64,000 bases of DNA, from positions 830,501-894,500 of the forward strand of contig NC_011830.1 of the NCBI RefSeq assembly GCF_000021925.1, given 5' to 3'. Of the stretch, positions 6,605-14,665 are shown piece by piece. The notes under the pieces were generated by a model that saw only the letters and a list, made by a program, of their open reading frames with translations, did not search any database and was not told where the DNA came from. The number at the start of each line of letters is the position of its first letter. Position 1 is the first letter of the stretch. Origin of the DNA: Desulfitobacterium hafniense DCB-2 (GTDB lineage Bacteria; Bacillota; Desulfitobacteriia; Desulfitobacteriales; Desulfitobacteriaceae). The translations under genes and the position numbers were made by a program.

Positions 6605-8407
6605 TTAATGTATAATGTAGCAATTGGGTAAAGCTTGTTGTATTGAGGATAAATCATAGTTACCAAGTGTTGCAGAGCCAATCTCAAGAAGAGTTAAATG
6701 TGTCAGCTGTTCTAAAGATTTTAAGTCATTTAGGGTACCCTGATAGTTAAGGCTTCTTAATTTTGGCAGCTCTTTTAAAGGCGATAGATCACCAAGTTGA
6801 TCGGAATGGATGGTAAGAGAGGCCAGACCGGTTAAGTTTTCTATTCCGGATAAATCTTCACAGCCTTTGCCGATGAATAAGTTTAAGATGTTTTTAACAT
6901 CATTTTTATAAATCTCTGCTGTTGGCTTATAGATAAGCTCCCTGACTGCTTTTTCCAAAACGGGATCCTTAAAGGTCAGGGCTGTGTTATCAATGGAAGT
7001 ATCTTCTGATCCAGGTTCTGGAGGCATATCGCCGATATTGATGGCTGTCTTTACACCGGTGGCTTTGTCTTCCAAGGAAACAAGAATCGTTTTATCTGAG
7101 TCGTGTACATTATAGGTTATCTTAAAATCCCTGTCTGATGGCTTTAAATCGATCATTGAATTGACAGATGAGCTTGCATACAACTCTAAAGCAGGAATTT
7201 TTGGCGTTATATCTTTACCTTCTTTATTAAGTATTCGGTATTGCAAATAAGTAGTGATATTAGGGGATAATTTACCAGTGGGTAAAAAAGATATTTGAGC
7301 GATGTCAAGATCCTCATCAGTGTTGTTTTCAGTGTCGCTTGCTTCATACCCTGATGGCGAATGAAGGTTTAACAGCGCTGAGATTTCCATTCCTTTTTGG
7401 TGAGCCAAAGTAACCAGAACTTGCTCATCATTATCAGAGAAATCATAAGTTATGGTACCGGTACCGGTTTCTGGATCCAGGCTTACATCAGCATGGGTAG
7501 AATTAATGACAGCTGTTGCCTTCAGCTGTTCCGAGGGAATGGTTTTGGTGATATTTGTATAATAATGATCCAACAGTTTATATTGGAAAGTTGCTGTACC
7601 CGTCTCGGTTTTTACCAGATCACTTGAAACGAAATCAACTCTGGATATTGCCGAAGGGGTTGTTACTTGCGAAGCTGGAACCGGCTTTAGTCCAAAAGTG
7701 TTTAAAACGGCGGTAACTCCCGTGAGTTTATCTCTTAGAGTGGTTTGGATAAGCTGATCTGTATCTAAGGTATCAAAAGCAATGGTGCCGGTACCTGTGT
7801 CAGGGTCAAGGGTGATCTCGGAACCTGGGGCTGAAAAGGCTTCGATCTGAGAGGCAGGAATTTTAGGGGTAATATCGTCGATGAAATTGATGATATTGTA
7901 GCGAAAAGTGGCGGTATTGGCTCCGGAACTCGTTAAGCTATCAGTAAGAATGTGAAGTTCATCAACTCTTTTCAGGGATTCTTCATCAGAATTGCCGACA
8001 ATTAATCTTTCATAAGCTCCTCTGCTGTATCTGGGCGAGATATTAATATAAATATATTTGTCCGCTTCGGAAAAGTTATAAGTCAATGTACAGGTTCCTG
8101 TTTGAGGGTCCAAGCTTGCTTTGGCGACTCCTAAAGTATTCCAGCCGCTTGAAGTTTTGGCTTCCACAAATAAATCAGAAACCGGAAATTCACTGGTTAT
8201 GTCCTTGCCATTTTTATCGAAAAGTTTGTAGTGAAAAATGCCGGTGGTTGGGCCGGTCATTTCTAACCGGTCTTCAATAATTTGAGTAGAGTGAACCAAG
8301 GGCTCTGGCAACCAGGGTAATAACGGCACGGCTGAAACATAAGTAGAGCACATTAATAGAAATATTAAAGTAAGGGTAAAGGACCTTCGCATAAATTTAC
8401 GGAACAT
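6605..8407 (-). CDS. Secreted surface protein with four tandem repeats and a leucine-rich-repeat end
   Basis: 600 residues from the ATG at 8407, chosen because AAGGAG lies 10 bases upstream and a signal peptide follows at once (basic MFRKFMRRS, hydrophobic 10-24, VSA at about 26). Four related units follow, about residues 40-138, 143-240, 255-350 and 366-460. Each has an F-Y-(K/N)-(L/I) strand, a D-I-T-x-x-x-P turn, an L-D-P-x-T-G-T-(G/C)-T-(I/L) hairpin and a closing strand with a conserved D. After a linker, residues 480-600 hold a short leucine-rich-repeat array (GIENLTGLASL, LSPLKELPKLRSL, LKSLEQLTHLTLL) like those of internalin-type proteins. No LPXTG or SLH anchor is visible. Probably an extracellular adhesion or binding protein; the repeat family is not one I can name. 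Confidence 0.75.
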   Translation of the reverse strand: MFRKFMRRSFTLTLIFLLMCSTYVSAVPLLPWLPEPLVHSTQIIEDRLEMTGPTTGIFHYKLFDKNGKDITSEFPVSDLFVEAKTSSGWNTLGVAKASLDPQTGTCTLTYNFSEADKYIYINISPRYSRGAYERLIVGNSDEESLKRVDELHILTDSLTSSGANTATFRYNIINFIDDITPKIPASQIEAFSAPGSEITLDPDTGTGTIAFDTLDTDQLIQTTLRDKLTGVTAVLNTFGLKPVPASQVTTPSAISRVDFVSSDLVKTETGTATFQYKLLDHYYTNITKTIPSEQLKATAVINSTHADVSLDPETGTGTITYDFSDNDEQVLVTLAHQKGMEISALLNLHSPSGYEASDTENNTDEDLDIAQISFLPTGKLSPNITTYLQYRILNKEGKDITPKIPALELYASSSVNSMIDLKPSDRDFKITYNVHDSDKTILVSLEDKATGVKTAINIGDMPPEPGSEDTSIDNTALTFKDPVLEKAVRELIYKPTAEIYKNDVKNILNLFIGKGCEDLSGIENLTGLASLTIHSDQLGDLSPLKELPKLRSLNYQGTLNDLKSLEQLTHLTLLEIGSATLGNYDLSSIQQALPNCYIIH

Positions 8408-8609
8408 ATCTCCAACTCTCCTTAATTTTAATATCACTAACATTATATTACATATTTGTATAACATTCTATAGCCAATTGACTTTTACAAATGCTGCTCC
8501 CAATGAAGGCATAAGAACTGGATTTGCTGAAAAAGAAGGAAATGTTGGGTATTGTCCCGAATAATGTACTCTACGCTTTGGTCTGCGAAAAAATAGGAGG
8601 GAATACCGC

Positions 8610-9224
8610 ATGACTTTTTTACCCGTCCTTTTGTTTATATTAGGGGTGCTTTGTCTTGTTTGGGCGATGAGAATGGGGAATACTTCCGGCAAAACCAGCC
8701 CGGAAATACTCACCATCCTTCAAGGATTAGCCGGAGTAAAAAAGGAGATCAGCAAAGTTCAAAAAGGTCTTCGTGAAGTTGAAACTCAATTAGGAGACCA
8801 TGAGTTGAGACTGTTCCGCAATGAGAACGTTCAAGCGGATCTCCGTACCGAGGTTAATGCCCAGAAGATTAATATTAATCAATTGACCTCTTCAGCTGTG
8901 AACACTTTTGCTCAGCCCCAGCCTCAGATGAAACCCCAGCCTTATCTCTCTGCCAATCCTCTGAACTCAAGTCAGGGGACCAATCATTATCATCGTCTCT
9001 ATGATAATGGCAATACTTTGAGCGATTCTCCCCTGGAACCTCTTGACCGGTACACTGAAGTGGAGCCCCTTTCTCCAATGCTCCCCGAAAAGTATCAATG
9101 GGTTTTGGAGCTTGACCAGCAAGGCTGGTCTGTAGCGGAAATTGCCGGTCATTTAGCCATCAGCCGGGATGCAGTCAATATGGTTCTGCGTACAGCCCTT
9201 AAGGGAAAGGGGCTGAAAGCATGA
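8610..9224 (+). CDS. Membrane-anchored coiled-coil protein with C-terminal HTH-like segment
   Basis: 204 residues. Residues 1-20 are a membrane anchor; about 31-85 are heptad-like and charged (coiled coil); 90-155 is a Q/P/N-rich linker; 165-200 (LDQQGWSVAEIAGHLAISRD) resembles a helix-turn-helix such as those at the end of some Firmicute membrane proteins of unknown function. AGGAGGGAATACCGC precedes the ATG. Its stop overlaps the start of the next gene (ATGA), so the two are translationally coupled. No function is claimed. Confidence 0.7.
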   Translation: MTFLPVLLFILGVLCLVWAMRMGNTSGKTSPEILTILQGLAGVKKEISKVQKGLREVETQLGDHELRLFRNENVQADLRTEVNAQKININQLTSSAVNTFAQPQPQMKPQPYLSANPLNSSQGTNHYHRLYDNGNTLSDSPLEPLDRYTEVEPLSPMLPEKYQWVLELDQQGWSVAEIAGHLAISRDAVNMVLRTALKGKGLKA

Positions 9225-9700
9225 AGCTATCCCGCTCCTATATATTAGGGTTGGCTTCAGGACTGATACTCAGTGCTCTTCTGGCCATGGTGATTCCCCC
9301 TGTGAGCATTAACTTTGCCGGGAGTTCACCGCCGGAGCAGACCGGTCCCGGCGGCAACACACCGGGCAGCGAAAGCCGGGGTGAGGTTCCTGATCCAGGT
9401 GAAGATGAGAACAGGGAGGGGAACAACAACCCTGAGCTTCCCGAAAATCCGGTAAAGCCTGATGAGACGGGAGAAAACCCTATACAGAACCCCCAGCCCT
9501 CGCAAACCTTTGTTATTCCCTCAGGATCTACGGCAGATAGAATTGCCGGCCTTCTGCTTGACGAAGGATGGATATCTTCGAAAGACGAATTCCTGGATTT
9601 AGTTAAGCAAAAGAATCTGGCCGGCCGTTTTCAAGCGGGAAGTTTTGAGCTAATCCAAGGCATGGATATGGAAGAGATTCTGAAGCAGCTCATCCCTTAA
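9221..9700 (+). CDS. Membrane-anchored MltG/YceG-like (LysM-like domain) short protein
   Basis: 159 residues: a membrane anchor at about 7-27, a long Pro/Gly/Glu/Asn-rich spacer (30-100), and a compact C-terminal domain (about 102-159) in which FVIPSGSTADRIAGLLLDEG and AGSFELIQGMDMEEILKQL match the LysM-like substrate-approach domain of YceG/MltG endolytic transglycosylases. The catalytic half of MltG is absent, so this is not an active transglycosylase; similar short proteins occur in spore-formers. It starts within the stop of the upstream gene (ATGA overlap at 9221). Confidence 0.75.
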   Translation: MKLSRSYILGLASGLILSALLAMVIPPVSINFAGSSPPEQTGPGGNTPGSESRGEVPDPGEDENREGNNNPELPENPVKPDETGENPIQNPQPSQTFVIPSGSTADRIAGLLLDEGWISSKDEFLDLVKQKNLAGRFQAGSFELIQGMDMEEILKQLIP

Positions 9701-9726
9701 GTCCAATTAAACATTTTAGAAAATAG

Positions 9727-9754
9727 CAGCAGATTTTTAAAGTCTGCTGTTTCC
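9727..9754 (+). terminator. Intrinsic terminator
   Basis: CAGCAGA (9727-9733) pairs with TCTGCTG (9743-9749) and is followed by TTTCC. It lies just after the MltG-like gene; the T-run is short. Confidence 0.55.
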
Positions 9755-9825
9755 ATTTGCCTACAATAGGTGCTTTCTTAGGACTCGGATTAGGTTATAT
9801 TCTGAAAGGAATCAAAAAAGTTTAG
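9755..9825 (+). pseudogene. Possible remnant of a small membrane-protein gene
   Basis: A frame ending in TAG near 9822-9824 reads PTIGAFLGLGLGYILKGI followed by KKV, a glycine-rich hydrophobic helix with basic tail like the end of a small membrane protein. Upstream the frame closes at a stop at 9724 and there is no ATG or convincing ribosome-binding site. It may be a decayed gene end or chance. Confidence 0.2.
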
Positions 9826-9978
9826 CGCCTCCCTAATGACCTCCTATTGCTTTTTTTGTATATAAATTTCTTTTCCTTGAAAAGCTTAATAAGAGACTCA
9901 TACCATAAAAAACAAAATATAAAGCAAACCTGAGGAGCACAAGGTTTACAATCTTAAAATCGAAAGAAGGGGTTATCA

Positions 9979-10884
9979 ATGGAAAGAAGAAAGGTGCGCA
10001 TCATAGGAGTGCCTATCGACTTAGGAGCGGATCGGAGAGGGGTGGATATGGGTCCCAGTGCTATTCGCTATGCGGGTCTTCATGAGCGCTTAAAAAAGCT
10101 GGGCTGGGAAGTGGAGGATGTGGGTAATATCGATGTACCGATCGCCGAGACCCGGGAAATTAAAGATCCTCTGCTCAAATATCTTCCTGAGATTTCAGAG
10201 GTCAATCAAAAGCTCTATCCCCTGGTGGCTCAAGCCATTAAGGAGGAGGTCATTCCCTTAATTATCGGGGGGGATCACAGCTTGGGAATAGGCTCCTTAG
10301 CGGGGTGTGCCGCCAGCGGCAAGCAGTTTGGCGTTATTTGGTTTGATACCCATGGGGATTATAATTCCATGGAAACCACCTCCAGCGGCAATATTCATGG
10401 CATGCCCTTAGCTGTGGCCAATGGTATTGGCGTTAAGGAGTTAACCAGTATTGGCGGAGCCGCCCGGAAGATCAAGGAAGAAAACACCGTGATTATCGGG
10501 GCCCGGGATTTTGACGATGAAGAGCGGGCTATGATCCGCCAATCCGGGATTACAGTGTTTACCATGAGCGATATTGACCGCTTGGGTATGGAGGCGGTGG
10601 TTCGGCAAGGGCTGGAAATCGCCAATCGAGGTACCCACGGAGTCCATATCAGCTTTGACCTGGATGTATTGGACCCCAGTGAAGCCCCTGGTGTGGGAAC
10701 CCCGGTTCAGGGTGGGATGACCTATCGGGAAGCTCATTTGGCTATGGAGATGGTCGCTGATTGCCGATGCCTGTTGAGCATGGATGTGGTAGAGGTCAAC
10801 CCCATTTTGGATGCGCAGAATAAGACCGCGGAATTAGCAGTGGGTCTCATAAGCTCGGCTTTTGGACAAAAAATTTATCCGTGA
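9979..10884 (+). CDS. rocF: Arginase
   Basis: 301 residues, full length for the arginase family. The manganese ligands are all visible: His100 in GGDHS, Asp123, His125 and Asp127 in DTHGDYN, and Asp227 and Asp229 in SFDLDVLDP. The HGDYN form, followed by SGN and the VGTPVQGG loop, is that of true arginases rather than agmatinases (which have HxDAH). It hydrolyses L-arginine to L-ornithine and urea in the cytoplasm. AGAAGGGG precedes the ATG by 7 bases. It stands alone, without other roc genes, about 14 kb from the biosynthetic argCJBD genes. Confidence 0.92.
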   Translation: MERRKVRIIGVPIDLGADRRGVDMGPSAIRYAGLHERLKKLGWEVEDVGNIDVPIAETREIKDPLLKYLPEISEVNQKLYPLVAQAIKEEVIPLIIGGDHSLGIGSLAGCAASGKQFGVIWFDTHGDYNSMETTSSGNIHGMPLAVANGIGVKELTSIGGAARKIKEENTVIIGARDFDDEERAMIRQSGITVFTMSDIDRLGMEAVVRQGLEIANRGTHGVHISFDLDVLDPSEAPGVGTPVQGGMTYREAHLAMEMVADCRCLLSMDVVEVNPILDAQNKTAELAVGLISSAFGQKIYP

Positions 10885-10965
10885 CAAAAAGTTTAAATAT
10901 AATAAAGAATTCTAGCCAAAAGTTGAATTGCAGAATTCATGAATACGGCTTAAAATGATAATAAC

Positions 10966-10991
10966 GAAACTTTTTTAGGTGTTGAAACGTA
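10966..10991 (+). promoter_or_regulatory. ECF-type (sigma-W-like) promoter
   Basis: GAAAC (10966-10970) followed by a T-run and, after 17 bases in all, CGTA (10988-10991). This is the GAAAC-N16/17-CGTA pattern of sigma-W-type promoters and lies 46 bases upstream of an ECF sigma gene, suggesting autoregulation. Confidence 0.55.
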
Positions 10992-11036
10992 ACCATGATG
11001 AGAGGTAGAAGAAAGAGATAGGAGCTGCTCGCCATT

Positions 11037-11585
11037 ATGGAAGATGCTGAATTAATTCAGCAGGTTCTTAAGGGAAGGCATGAGCAATACGGATTGCTGG
11101 TCCAGCGCTATCAAGAACCCTTAATTCATTTTTTACGCGGAATACTGGGCGCTGAGGATGAAGTATTTGATTGTGCCCAGGAAGCTTTTTTAGCAGCTTA
11201 TGGGAATCTTTGGCGCTACTCGGATAAATATACTTTTCGGGCCTGGCTCTATGCCATTGCCAGAAATAAGGCCATCGATCTTATGCGCAAGAGAAAGCGG
11301 GAAATTCCTTTGAGTATCGATGAGAGCCTGGTGGACCGGCAGATGGGACCGGAGGAAGCCTATTTGGCCAAAGAGCAGGCCTTGGACGTCAGGGCGATCC
11401 TGGAAGAATTGCCCGAGCATTACCGGCAAGCACTCTATCTGCGTTACCAACAGGAGCTAAGCTATGAAGAGATAAGCACAGTTTTAAATATTCCGATCAG
11501 TTCAGTCAAGACGCACCTCCATCGAGGTAAAGAAAAACTCCGCCAAATCATGGAAGGGAGGAATGGTCATGAAGGAAATGGATGA
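11037..11585 (+). CDS. ECF-type RNA polymerase sigma factor (sigma-W-like)
   Basis: 182 residues, the size of a two-domain ECF sigma factor. Region 2 (about 20-90) includes the core-binding/-10 segment FDCAQEAFLAAYGNLWRY and TFRAWLYAIARNKAIDLMRK. After a short linker, region 4 (about 120-172) ends with the helix-turn-helix LSYEEISTVLNIPISSVKTHLHRGKEKLR. It directs polymerase to stress promoters. The next gene overlaps its end and encodes a membrane protein, the usual place for an anti-sigma factor. A promoter matching the expected recognition sequence is at 10966. Confidence 0.9.
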   Translation: MEDAELIQQVLKGRHEQYGLLVQRYQEPLIHFLRGILGAEDEVFDCAQEAFLAAYGNLWRYSDKYTFRAWLYAIARNKAIDLMRKRKREIPLSIDESLVDRQMGPEEAYLAKEQALDVRAILEELPEHYRQALYLRYQQELSYEEISTVLNIPISSVKTHLHRGKEKLRQIMEGRNGHEGNG

Positions 11586-12042
11586 TCTGCTTAAGTCGGT
11601 ATTTCAGGATAAGCCCATAGCGCAAGAGCCTTTGCAAGAAATGCAGGCGAGAATTATAGAACAGATTCTTGCTGCTCCGGTGGATTTTCAGGCAAAGCGC
11701 TTAGTTAGGCAACGCAGAAAATGGGGGACCATTTTTTTAAGCGGGCTATTTGTCCTTTCTTTAAGTCTCTTTCTCATCAACTGGTTTTTGGGACCTTGGC
11801 TTGGCGGCGGGTTAAATACCTTTGTCCTGTGGCTTACCGCCAATATTCCTATGCTGGCCTGGCTCCAGAATAGGTGGGATTGGTTTCTCGATACACTGGC
11901 CATTCTCTCCAACCTAAAAATAGGATATCAGTTCCTATGGCAGCAATATGGTTTGGCTGTGATGGGTATCTTGTTTTCATGGGTCCTCTTTGAAGGAATA
12001 CGAGATAAACTCAATAGCACAACAATCGACGGGAATTCCTAA
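11569..12042 (+). CDS. Membrane protein, candidate anti-sigma factor
   Basis: About 157-159 residues. Two starts are possible, ATG at 11563 or 11569; the second has GGGAGG at the better distance. The first 45 residues are polar and would lie in the cytoplasm; membrane segments follow at about 50-70 (IFLSGLFVLSLSLFLINWF), 80-97 and 130-150. There is no zinc-binding HxxxCxxC motif. Overlap with the sigma gene and membrane topology suggest it restrains that sigma factor, but this rests on context only. Confidence 0.6.
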   Translation: MKEMDDLLKSVFQDKPIAQEPLQEMQARIIEQILAAPVDFQAKRLVRQRRKWGTIFLSGLFVLSLSLFLINWFLGPWLGGGLNTFVLWLTANIPMLAWLQNRWDWFLDTLAILSNLKIGYQFLWQQYGLAVMGILFSWVLFEGIRDKLNSTTIDGNS

Positions 12043-12060
12043 AGAGAGGGAGTTGTTTTA

Positions 12061-13242
12061 ATGGACGCCCTTAAGATGTTCTTTAGAGATCAGGCTTGTA
12101 TCGTCTGGAAAGAAGCATGGGAGGCAGCACGCCTGATTGGCGAGCGTCCGGAGCTCGGGTATCAGGAATATTTTGCGGTGGAGACCTTAACCCAACTGCT
12201 TAAAAGCCATGGCTTTGAAATTCAACAGCCGGCCGCCGGTTTGGATACGGCATTTATCGCCCGCTTTTCAGGGTATAAGCCTGGTCCCCGACTTGCTTTT
12301 TTAGCGGAGTATGATGCTTTACCGGGAATTGGTCATGGCTGCGGGCATAATTTGATCGGGGCGGCCAGTGTGGGAGCAGCCATTGCTTTGAGCAAAAGCC
12401 TTGAACTGCCCGGTGAGATCTGGGTTGTGGGAAGCCCGGCAGAGGAAACCAGCGGCGGTAAGGTCATTCTAGTGAATGAAGGGGCATTTGAAGGGGTGGA
12501 TGCGGCCCTTATGTTCCACCCGGGGAGTCAGAATGCTACGATCATCTCCTCGTTGGCCTTAGATGCCTTGGAGTTCGTTTTTTTAGGAAAAGCGGCCCAC
12601 GCTGTGGCAGCTGCTTATTATGGCGTGAATGCCTTAGAAGCCCTGATCGATTTTTTCAATCGGACAAACCGGTTGAAGGATAATCTTCCTCAAGATGCTT
12701 ATATTAATGGAATTATCACAGAGGGCGGCACCTCACCCAATGTGATACCGGAACGGGCTGTGGCACGGTTTTATCTGCGGGCACGCCAGAGGAAGGTGTT
12801 GAATATCATTCGCAACCAGGTAATACGCTGTGCCCAAGAGGCTGCGTCCGCGGTCTCAGCCAAAGTCACTTGGAACATGTTTGAAAACTCGTATGATGAA
12901 ATGCAAAGCAATCGTGCCCTGGCCGGGGCTTTTGAAACCAATCTTCGGGAATTAGGCGTTCGCAACATTTCTCCTCCCCAATCGGCCATGGGTTCTGTGG
13001 ATATGGGAAATGTCAGCCGGATTGTCCCGGCTATTCATCCTTACTTAACCCTTGGGGGAGGGATGAACATACCCCATACACGGGATTTTGCTCAGGCCTG
13101 CCTTTCCGCTCCGGGAGAGCGCCTGCTTTTGCTGGCTATTCAAGCCTTAGCCCTTACCGGCTGGGATATTTTAAGCTCCCCGAAGCTGTTAAATCTTGCC
13201 AAGCGGGAATTGAATCCCCGGCCCTCCGGGAAACAGCGATAA
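12061..13242 (+). CDS. M20-family amidohydrolase (AbgB/peptidase M20D-like)
   Basis: 393 residues. The M20 catalytic domain contains YDALPGIGHGCGHN (about 86-99) with metal-binding His/Asp, the paired acidic site EETSGGKV near 138, and a dimerisation insert around 190-300 with GGTSPNVIPE. This pattern fits amidohydrolases acting on N-acyl amino acids or p-aminobenzoyl-glutamate. It is cytosolic with no signal peptide. GAGAGGGAG lies upstream of the ATG, 18 bases after the preceding stop, so it may be co-transcribed with the sigma genes. Substrate unknown. Confidence 0.82.
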   Translation: MDALKMFFRDQACIVWKEAWEAARLIGERPELGYQEYFAVETLTQLLKSHGFEIQQPAAGLDTAFIARFSGYKPGPRLAFLAEYDALPGIGHGCGHNLIGAASVGAAIALSKSLELPGEIWVVGSPAEETSGGKVILVNEGAFEGVDAALMFHPGSQNATIISSLALDALEFVFLGKAAHAVAAAYYGVNALEALIDFFNRTNRLKDNLPQDAYINGIITEGGTSPNVIPERAVARFYLRARQRKVLNIIRNQVIRCAQEAASAVSAKVTWNMFENSYDEMQSNRALAGAFETNLRELGVRNISPPQSAMGSVDMGNVSRIVPAIHPYLTLGGGMNIPHTRDFAQACLSAPGERLLLLAIQALALTGWDILSSPKLLNLAKRELNPRPSGKQR

Positions 13243-13261
13243 TGCTCCGCGCCATAGGAGT

Positions 13262-13298
13262 CGTTGCTTTGGGATTGAAGCAGCGGCTTTTTCTTTTA
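13262..13298 (+). terminator. Intrinsic terminator
   Basis: CGTTGCTT (13262-13269) pairs with AAGCAGCG (13278-13285, one G-U pair), followed by GCTTTTTCTTTT. It closes the amidohydrolase transcript. Confidence 0.65.
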
Positions 13299-13435
13299 CA
13301 CTTACCATGATTTTAGTCAGTATTTTGTCCTGACTATAAGCTATAATGGGTTTAGCACATAAAGTTGAGGCAGCCGGATTGTGCGGCTCCTCAAAAAGAT
13401 ATTTACCGGCTCCATAGAGAGAAAGGGTGGGGAAT

Positions 13436-14665
13436 GTGAGGATTCTACATACTTCAGATTGGCATTTAGGCAAGAATTTAGAGGGTTTGAGCCGGATGGA
13501 GGAGCAGGAGCTTTTTCTGAAGGATTTTATTGAGATCGTCGAGGCGAAACAGGTGGATTTGGTCATGATCGCCGGAGATGTGTATGACAGCCCCAATCCT
13601 CCGGCTAAAGCGGAGAAAATGTTTTATGATACCTTGAAGAAATTATCCGCCAATGGAGAGCGGCTCACCTTAGTCATCGCCGGAAACCATGACAACCCGG
13701 AACGCTTGGTGGCTGCAGGGCCTTTAGCCAGGGATCATGGAATTATTATGGTGGGAACACCTAAGACGATTGTGGCTCAAGGGGAGTATGGCAGGCATCA
13801 GGTGATCAATTCGGGTGAAGGCTTTGTGGAACTTGAGATCAACGGGGAAAAAGCCGTGATCCTTACCCTCCCTTACCCCAGTGAAAAAAGACTCAACGAA
13901 GTCTTATATGATGCCATGGATGAAGAAGAGGAACGGCTCAAAATTTATGGGGATAAAATCAAAATGCTCCTGGATAGCCTCAGTGAAAAATTTCGGGAAG
14001 ATACAATCAATATGGTAGTGTCCCATCTTTTTGCCGCAGGAAGCGAAGAATCAGGCTCAGAGCGAAGCATTCAATTAGGGGGAAGCTTTATCGTGGACGG
14101 CAGCTGCTTTCCCAAGGCAGCTCAATATATTGCTCTAGGTCATATACATAAGCCGCAAATCGTTCCGGGTACGGACAAAAGAGCACGCTATGCAGGCTCC
14201 CCCATTCATTACAGCAAAAAGGAGATCCATTTCGCTAAGAAATGTTTCATTGTCGATTTGAGGCCCCAACAAGAGTACGCTCTTGAAGAGGTGGATTTTA
14301 AAGTGTATAAACCGATTGAAGTCTGGAAGTGCGGGAGCATCGAGGCGGCTCTCCAGAAATGTGAAGAAAACAAAGACAGGGAGTGTTGGGTGTACTTAGA
14401 AGTCAATACGGATCGCTACATTCGGGAAGATGAGCTCAAACTCATGAAAAGCACCAAGAAAGACATCCTGGAGATAGTGCCGGTTTTGCCTGGAAGGGAA
14501 AGTGAGGAATGCACCCTGAACAGCTTTGCCGAGCAGAAATTTGAGGATATCTTTAAAGAATTTTATCGCAAAGAAAGAACGGTAGAACCTCAGCAGGAGA
14601 TTGTGGAGTTGCTGTTATCCATTATTCAGGAGCAGGAGGGAGAAGAAAGCCATGAGACCCATTAA
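13436..14665 (+). CDS. sbcD: Exonuclease SbcD (Mre11-like nuclease subunit)
   Basis: 409 residues from the GTG at 13436, chosen because the family begins MRILHTSDWHLGK and GGTGGGG lies just upstream; a GTG at 13427 would add three residues. Calcineurin-like phosphoesterase motifs: D8-x-H10 in TSDWH, GDVYDS with Asp48, GNHD at 83-86, the later SHLFAAG and GHIHKPQ histidines. With SbcC it forms an ATP-dependent nuclease that opens hairpins and processes double-strand breaks. The gene overlaps sbcC by 14 bases. Confidence 0.94.
   Translation: MRILHTSDWHLGKNLEGLSRMEEQELFLKDFIEIVEAKQVDLVMIAGDVYDSPNPPAKAEKMFYDTLKKLSANGERLTLVIAGNHDNPERLVAAGPLARDHGIIMVGTPKTIVAQGEYGRHQVINSGEGFVELEINGEKAVILTLPYPSEKRLNEVLYDAMDEEEERLKIYGDKIKMLLDSLSEKFREDTINMVVSHLFAAGSEESGSERSIQLGGSFIVDGSCFPKAAQYIALGHIHKPQIVPGTDKRARYAGSPIHYSKKEIHFAKKCFIVDLRPQQEYALEEVDFKVYKPIEVWKCGSIEAALQKCEENKDRECWVYLEVNTDRYIREDELKLMKSTKKDILEIVPVLPGRESEECTLNSFAEQKFEDIFKEFYRKERTVEPQQEIVELLLSIIQEQEGEESHETH

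Noticed and set aside
8468..8716. 82-residue minus-strand frame
   Set aside because: Overlaps the start of the 8610 gene and has no signal or domain; a shadow frame.
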